16,320 bases of DNA from Limnochordia bacterium (GTDB taxonomy: Bacteria > Bacillota > Limnochordia > Darwinibacteriales > B1SED10-159). A model generated the notes under the pieces. That model worked only from the letters and a program-made list of their open reading frames with translations. It was not told the origin of the DNA and ran no database searches. Positions 13,009 to 16,320 of the stretch are shown piece by piece (positions within the stretch are counted from its first letter, which is position 1; each line of letters starts with the position of its first letter). Location of the stretch: the NCBI GenBank assembly GCA_007132255.1, contig SLOZ01000461.1, positions 1 to 16,320 on the forward strand, given 5' to 3'. The translations under genes were made by a program, and so were the position numbers.

Positions 13009-13986
13009 TTACCTGGTTGTGCCAGCGCTGCCAGGAGCCTGCATCCGCTCCCAGAATCCCGCTGGTTCAAACCCCAAGCGCCAAAAGGCAGTGCCTGCTA
13101 AGCCGTGGTCAACGGCCAACTGTGCTTTGGCTGCCAAGGTCTCCGGCGTGTCATAGGAGCCCCAATGGCGCCCAGCGTCATCTTGCCACTGCACGACACG
13201 GCAGCGATGTCCTTGATGGTCCGATTCCCTGCGCGGCCAGCCCTCGAGCAGCCTCGGAATGATCGTCCTGCCCTCAGCCCAGGAGCAGCCAGGCCAGCGT
13301 GCCCAACTTCGGCCATAGAGCGGCAGGCCCAAAACTACGTTTTCCAGCTGTGTTTCCGAGCCGGCGTAGCTTAGAATGGCCTGCAGCCAGGGCAGCGGTG
13401 CGACGGGTCCGGGCTGCATGAGCCGGCTGGTGTAGTCGTAGCCCATCAGGATCAGGTAGTCGGCACTGTGCGTCAAGCCGGCATAGTCGAAGGGCTCTTT
13501 CCAGGCTCTGACCCAGCCCTCGGGATCCTGTTCTCGCAGTGGTACCGAATCCATCGTTGCCGGTCCTGTACGCGGCACGATGTCCACAGAAAGTTGGCGT
13601 TCGCCCAGCTTGCTCTTGAGCAGAGCTGTGAACTCCACATACTCCTGTCTGAAGTCCAAAAAGGGCCCTTCAATGTCGAGGTTAATCCCATCCCACTGCT
13701 CTGCTTCCGCCCTTGCTGCCAGGAGATCGGCATGTTTGCGCCGAAGTGATGCCGTACCAAAGAGTGCCGCTGCCGTCTCCACGGCGAAGCCAGCGTTGGC
13801 GACCAATGGGACCAACCGCAGCTGCTGGCGGCGAATCTCGGCTAGAATCTCAGGGTTTAACTGCCCAAGGAGCTGGCCAGTCTCTGTGATCTGCAGCCCC
13901 GTCGGCGACGCGTGGGAAAAATGGGAACCGTTGTTTCGCAGTGAGTGAAGGCTGTCTGGGGTGTCAAGAATCCAGGCTAAACGCAT
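13009..13986 (-). CDS. Glycoside hydrolase family 18 protein
   Basis: 325 residues. The GH18 catalytic motif is WDGINLDIEG (98-107), with the acid E106 and the supporting D104. MGYDY (181-185), VVLGLPLYGRSW and GTAFWRLGFEP are further GH18 barrel signatures. This group includes chitinases and the YaaH/SleL-type peptidoglycan N-acetylglucosaminidases of spore-formers. No signal peptide and no LysM or chitin-binding domain is present, so an intracellular or mother-cell role, or a non-classical substrate, is possible. The ATG at 13986 has GGGAGGCG upstream. It is divergent from the sugar kinase gene, with 106 bases between them, and convergent with the pseudopilin gene. A hairpin ACAGCG/CGCTGT (12973-12989) lies just after the stop but lacks a T run. 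Confidence 0.88.
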   Translation of the reverse strand: MRLAWILDTPDSLHSLRNNGSHFSHASPTGLQITETGQLLGQLNPEILAEIRRQQLRLVPLVANAGFAVETAAALFGTASLRRKHADLLAARAEAEQWDGINLDIEGPFLDFRQEYVEFTALLKSKLGERQLSVDIVPRTGPATMDSVPLREQDPEGWVRAWKEPFDYAGLTHSADYLILMGYDYTSRLMQPGPVAPLPWLQAILSYAGSETQLENVVLGLPLYGRSWARWPGCSWAEGRTIIPRLLEGWPRRESDHQGHRCRVVQWQDDAGRHWGSYDTPETLAAKAQLAVDHGLAGTAFWRLGFEPAGFWERMQAPGSAGTTR

Positions 13987-14000
13987 GTTTCACGCCTCCC

Positions 14001-14028
14001 TTGGTTTGGCAAAACTGTGAGCTATGAT
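14001..14028 (+). promoter_or_regulatory. Candidate promoter of sugar kinase gene
   Basis: TTGGTT (14001-14006) and TATGAT (14023-14028) are 16 bases apart. The -10 box is good and the -35 box is weak. It is about 50 bases before the kinase RBS and close to the divergent GH18 RBS, so the two genes may interfere with each other or share a regulator. Confidence 0.45.
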
Positions 14029-14092
14029 GGGGCTTTGATTCGTCTTGCTTTTTGGCAGCGCTATTCGTTACATTTTGAAAGGAGCTGCAGAT

Positions 14093-15079
14093 ATGCAGGT
14101 TACCGATCTCATGGGATTTGGCGAAGCTATGCTCCGCCTTTCTCCAGCAGGATCCTATAGTATTGAACAGGCGCAGCAGCTGCACATGTATCCCGCAGGC
14201 AGTGAATTGAATGTCTGTGCAGCAGCGGCTCGCTTAGGTCTGCGAACCAGTTTTATCAGCCGCTTAGGGGACAGCCCCATGGGCCGCTTTGTGGCCAATA
14301 AGGCTCGGGAACAGGGTGTGGATACATCGCATATCCAGTTTGGTCCGGAGCGCCAAGGCATCTACTTTTTCGAAAATGCAAATCCACCTCGTCCCGGCAT
14401 GGCCTATTACGATCGCCAGGATACGGGTATGGCCCAGGTCACCCCCGAGCATTTTGCCTGGGAAGAGCTGCTGGCCGGTACAAAGTTGTTCTTAACCAGC
14501 GGTATCACGGCCGCCCTCAGCAAAAGTGCCTGCGCCACCGTGACGACGGCACTGAAGACAGCATCCCTTTGGGGGCAAGCCCAGACGGTCTTCGATGTCA
14601 ACTACCGCTCAAAGTTGTGGACGACCTATGAAGCTCGGCGAGCTTTGGAGCCGCTGTTGGAGTTCGTGGATGTTCTGCTGCTCTCCGGTGGCGATGCCGC
14701 CGATGTCTTTGGCTTGTCTTTGGATCTAGAAGACGATCTGCCCAAAGAAATGGCGCGCCGTTATGGTGTTGCCACCGTGTGTGTCATCTACCGCCCCAAA
14801 GGCGGCAAGATGCACTGGAAGGTTGGCTGTTACAGCCAGGGTCAATCCTATTATGTCCAGCAGGACGGACCACTGCAGACGGTGGATCGGTTGGGTGCTG
14901 GCGATTCCTTCGCCGCCGGATTTTTGACCGGTTTTCTCGAGCAGGGACCCGCCCTGGGAACCCAGATGGGCTGTGCCACCATGGCATTGAAGAACACGTT
15001 CCACGGCGATCTGAATTGGGCCACCCGGGAACAGGTGGAACGCGTCATGTCCGGCAATCGGTCTACCTTAGAGCGCTGA
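14093..15079 (+). CDS. kdgK: PfkB-family sugar kinase, likely 2-keto-3-deoxygluconate kinase
   Basis: 328 residues. It phosphorylates a sugar acid with ATP; the best guess is KDG to KDPG, feeding the Entner-Doudoroff aldolase step. Signatures: MGFGEAMLRLSPAG at the start, PAGSELNVCAAAARLG (substrate lid side), FDVNYRSKLW (167-176; typical of KDG kinases rather than fructokinases), and the GAGDSFAAGF motif with the catalytic base D271. Start ATG at 14093, preceded by AAAGGAG at about eight bases. Another PfkB substrate such as ribose or fructose is possible. A KDPG aldolase or uronate gene is not in view, so the assignment rests on motifs alone. A structured terminator follows. Confidence 0.8.
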   Translation: MQVTDLMGFGEAMLRLSPAGSYSIEQAQQLHMYPAGSELNVCAAAARLGLRTSFISRLGDSPMGRFVANKAREQGVDTSHIQFGPERQGIYFFENANPPRPGMAYYDRQDTGMAQVTPEHFAWEELLAGTKLFLTSGITAALSKSACATVTTALKTASLWGQAQTVFDVNYRSKLWTTYEARRALEPLLEFVDVLLLSGGDAADVFGLSLDLEDDLPKEMARRYGVATVCVIYRPKGGKMHWKVGCYSQGQSYYVQQDGPLQTVDRLGAGDSFAAGFLTGFLEQGPALGTQMGCATMALKNTFHGDLNWATREQVERVMSGNRSTLER

Positions 15080-15124
15080 AGAGACGTGCACATCGAAAAC
15101 GCTAAATCCAAATCGTCGAATGGA

Positions 15125-15188
15125 AAAGAACGAGGCACATCCCAGTGAAGGGCCCCAAGGCCGCTCACCGGTGATGTCCTCGTTCTTT
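15125..15188. terminator. Long structured terminator between convergent genes
   Basis: AAAGAACGAGG (15125-15135) pairs with CCTCGTTCTTT (15178-15188), then ACATC with GATGT, CC with GG, GTGA with TCAC, and finally GGCC (15151-15154) with GGCC (15159-15162) around CCAA. The stem spans 64 bases and has a few bulges. T-rich sequence follows on each strand (TTTGCTGTTT; TTCTTTTCC), so it can stop both the kinase and the serine hydrolase transcripts. Confidence 0.75.
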
Positions 15189-15193
15189 GCTGT

Positions 15194-16320
15194 TTAAAAC
15201 CAGGCCCCTAACAGATTCCAGTGCCACAGCCAGATCGAAGCCGTAGCACCGGCCAAGACCACAATGCTCTGCCAGAAGCGGCTGAACGTATGGAATGTGG
15301 GATTGCGCCAAACCACTAAGAGCAGCAGAAACAGCACACCTAAAACGCCAACACCGGAGATGAGAAAGGCAAGGCCGGTTTGGGCCACCTGGGATACACC
15401 GGCGGCAAACGCCGGCATTCCGGCCACATCCTGCCAGAATAACGCATAGAAGCTCGTGATAGCACCACCAACGAAGAAGAGGCTGACCAGCAGCGACCAC
15501 CACGGCACCAAACGGACAACGAACGGTACGGGCTGCATGGGCCGCCAGCCGCGCCGGATAATGAGCTTAATCGGTACGACAATGATGTTCAGGGCCAAAA
15601 CCAGAAGGGCTCCTAAGATTATCGCCAGCTGAATGGGCCCGGCCTGCCAGCGGCGAATGGGTTGGTAGCTCCCATGATAACCCGCTGTGGAATGCAGTGC
15701 CACGATCCTGCCAGCGGCATCCTCTTCAAAACTGATCAATGCTTCTCCACCCAGCTGTTGGAAGGTCAACGGGCCCACGGCTCGCCACGTACTGGCTTGG
15801 CGACCAAAGCCACCGTAGGTATCGGCGATGGACAGTGGCGTTATGGTCAGTTCATGGCTGCCGGTGGCTTCCACCTGCAGTTCTCCCACCACCAAGGTTT
15901 CCATCTTCACTAAGGTATGCTGGGCCGACTGCACGGGCCGATAGGTTCCCGCAAAGACATCGCTGTCCATGGCTCCCGTGTAGCTTGGTTGGATACTATC
16001 CTGTGTCGGGAACCAGTGCTGGAGCATACCTGCTAACAGCGCTTGAAACGCTTCGTCACTGCGGGTGTTCTGTACATAGAAGATCGCTGCATTCGAATCC
16101 GGCAGCACAATGATCTCGCTGAAAATACCCATGCCGTCACCGGGACGACGCAGGATGGTCTGCCCCTGCTTAAAGGACTCCATAAAGCCGTAGCTGATCC
16201 CGGGCAGCTGCCCATGGGCACGCACCTGGATGGGCAGTAGCTCCTGCAGCCAGGCCGCCTCCTCGTTCCAAGCAAAGCTCCAGCTTCGAGCTGGTCGTGC
16301 TGCAACAGGCTCTTCCTCGA
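15194..16320 (-). CDS. Beta-lactamase-family serine hydrolase with C-terminal membrane domain (5' end outside window)
   Basis: Partial: the frame is open to the right edge, so only the last 374 residues are visible and the catalytic SxxK and YxN motifs lie beyond. LPGISYGFMES followed by GMGIFSEIIVLPDSNAAIFY and VQNTR resembles the distal half of class C beta-lactamase-like serine hydrolases, where a HxGD motif normally sits; here the matching place reads RRPGD, so the His seems to be Arg. A beta-rich domain follows (about 90-190 of the visible part), then roughly four transmembrane helices (QLAIILGALLVLALNIIVV and three more), ending NLLGAWF. It is probably a membrane-anchored peptidase or esterase acting on the cell wall or small molecules. 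The internal GTG at 16225 is not a start. Confidence 0.75.
   Translation of the reverse strand, partial: EEEPVAARPARSWSFAWNEEAAWLQELLPIQVRAHGQLPGISYGFMESFKQGQTILRRPGDGMGIFSEIIVLPDSNAAIFYVQNTRSDEAFQALLAGMLQHWFPTQDSIQPSYTGAMDSDVFAGTYRPVQSAQHTLVKMETLVVGELQVEATGSHELTITPLSIADTYGGFGRQASTWRAVGPLTFQQLGGEALISFEEDAAGRIVALHSTAGYHGSYQPIRRWQAGPIQLAIILGALLVLALNIIVVPIKLIIRRGWRPMQPVPFVVRLVPWWSLLVSLFFVGGAITSFYALFWQDVAGMPAFAAGVSQVAQTGLAFLISGVGVLGVLFLLLLVVWRNPTFHTFSRFWQSIVVLAGATASIWLWHWNLLGAWF

Noticed and set aside
13009..13986. Plus-strand ORFs over the GH18 gene (for example 13580-13948)
   Set aside because: They lack RBSs and are antisense to a gene with intact catalytic motifs.

Overview
The window reads as ordinary chromosome from a member of the Bacillota (Firmicutes). 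It has about 55% G+C by eye. Nearly every gene has a strong AGGAGG-type ribosome binding site, there is a SAM-I riboswitch with an intrinsic terminator, sigma-70 promoters with TTGACA boxes are easy to find, and the glutamine synthetase is a type I enzyme of the Bacillus/Clostridia kind. The MetQ-like binding protein has a signal peptide but no lipobox cysteine. That would suit a two-membrane cell, so a diderm or deep-branching Bacillota lineage is possible, but I cannot place it further. There are no rRNA, tRNA, IS, phage or CRISPR sequences.

Layout, left to right. 1-475: a gene-poor start holding a 25-residue lysine-rich mini-protein gene (+) with a strong RBS and its own terminator. 476-4077: minus-strand genes for a Gfo/Idh/MocA oxidoreductase, an unrecognised 128-residue protein with its own promoter and terminator, and a nucleotidyltransferase-fold protein behind a SAM-dependent methyltransferase. 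4233-5249 (+): a diguanylate cyclase with a SnoaL-like N-terminal domain. 5488-8852: minus-strand genes for a Nudix hydrolase, a TetR regulator overlapping an alpha/beta hydrolase, and a nitrilase-family amidase. The hydrolase-tetR promoter lies inside a perfect 18+18 bp palindrome. 9243-10568 (+): glnA with a double-hairpin terminator. 10838-11964 (-): metQ behind a SAM-I riboswitch. 12484-12897 (+): a degenerate pseudopilin. 13009-13986 (-): a GH18 glycosidase, divergent from a kdgK-like sugar kinase (14093-15079, +). 15194 to the right edge (-): a membrane-anchored beta-lactamase-family serine hydrolase cut by the window end.

How the genes work together. Most are independent metabolic or regulatory units rather than one pathway. 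The clearest circuits are: metQ, predicted to be switched off when SAM is plentiful; the alpha/beta hydrolase-tetR pair, predicted to be autoregulated through the palindrome; and glnA for nitrogen assimilation. The Gfo oxidoreductase, GH18 and KDG kinase point to sugar and sugar-acid metabolism. The most unusual general trait is the number of short direct tandem repeats (8, 10, 12, 17 and 23 bp units) in the gaps between genes. I did not find a clear multi-gene undescribed system. The best leads are the palindromic dual promoter with a possible short RNA, the mini-protein, and the degenerate pseudopilin.
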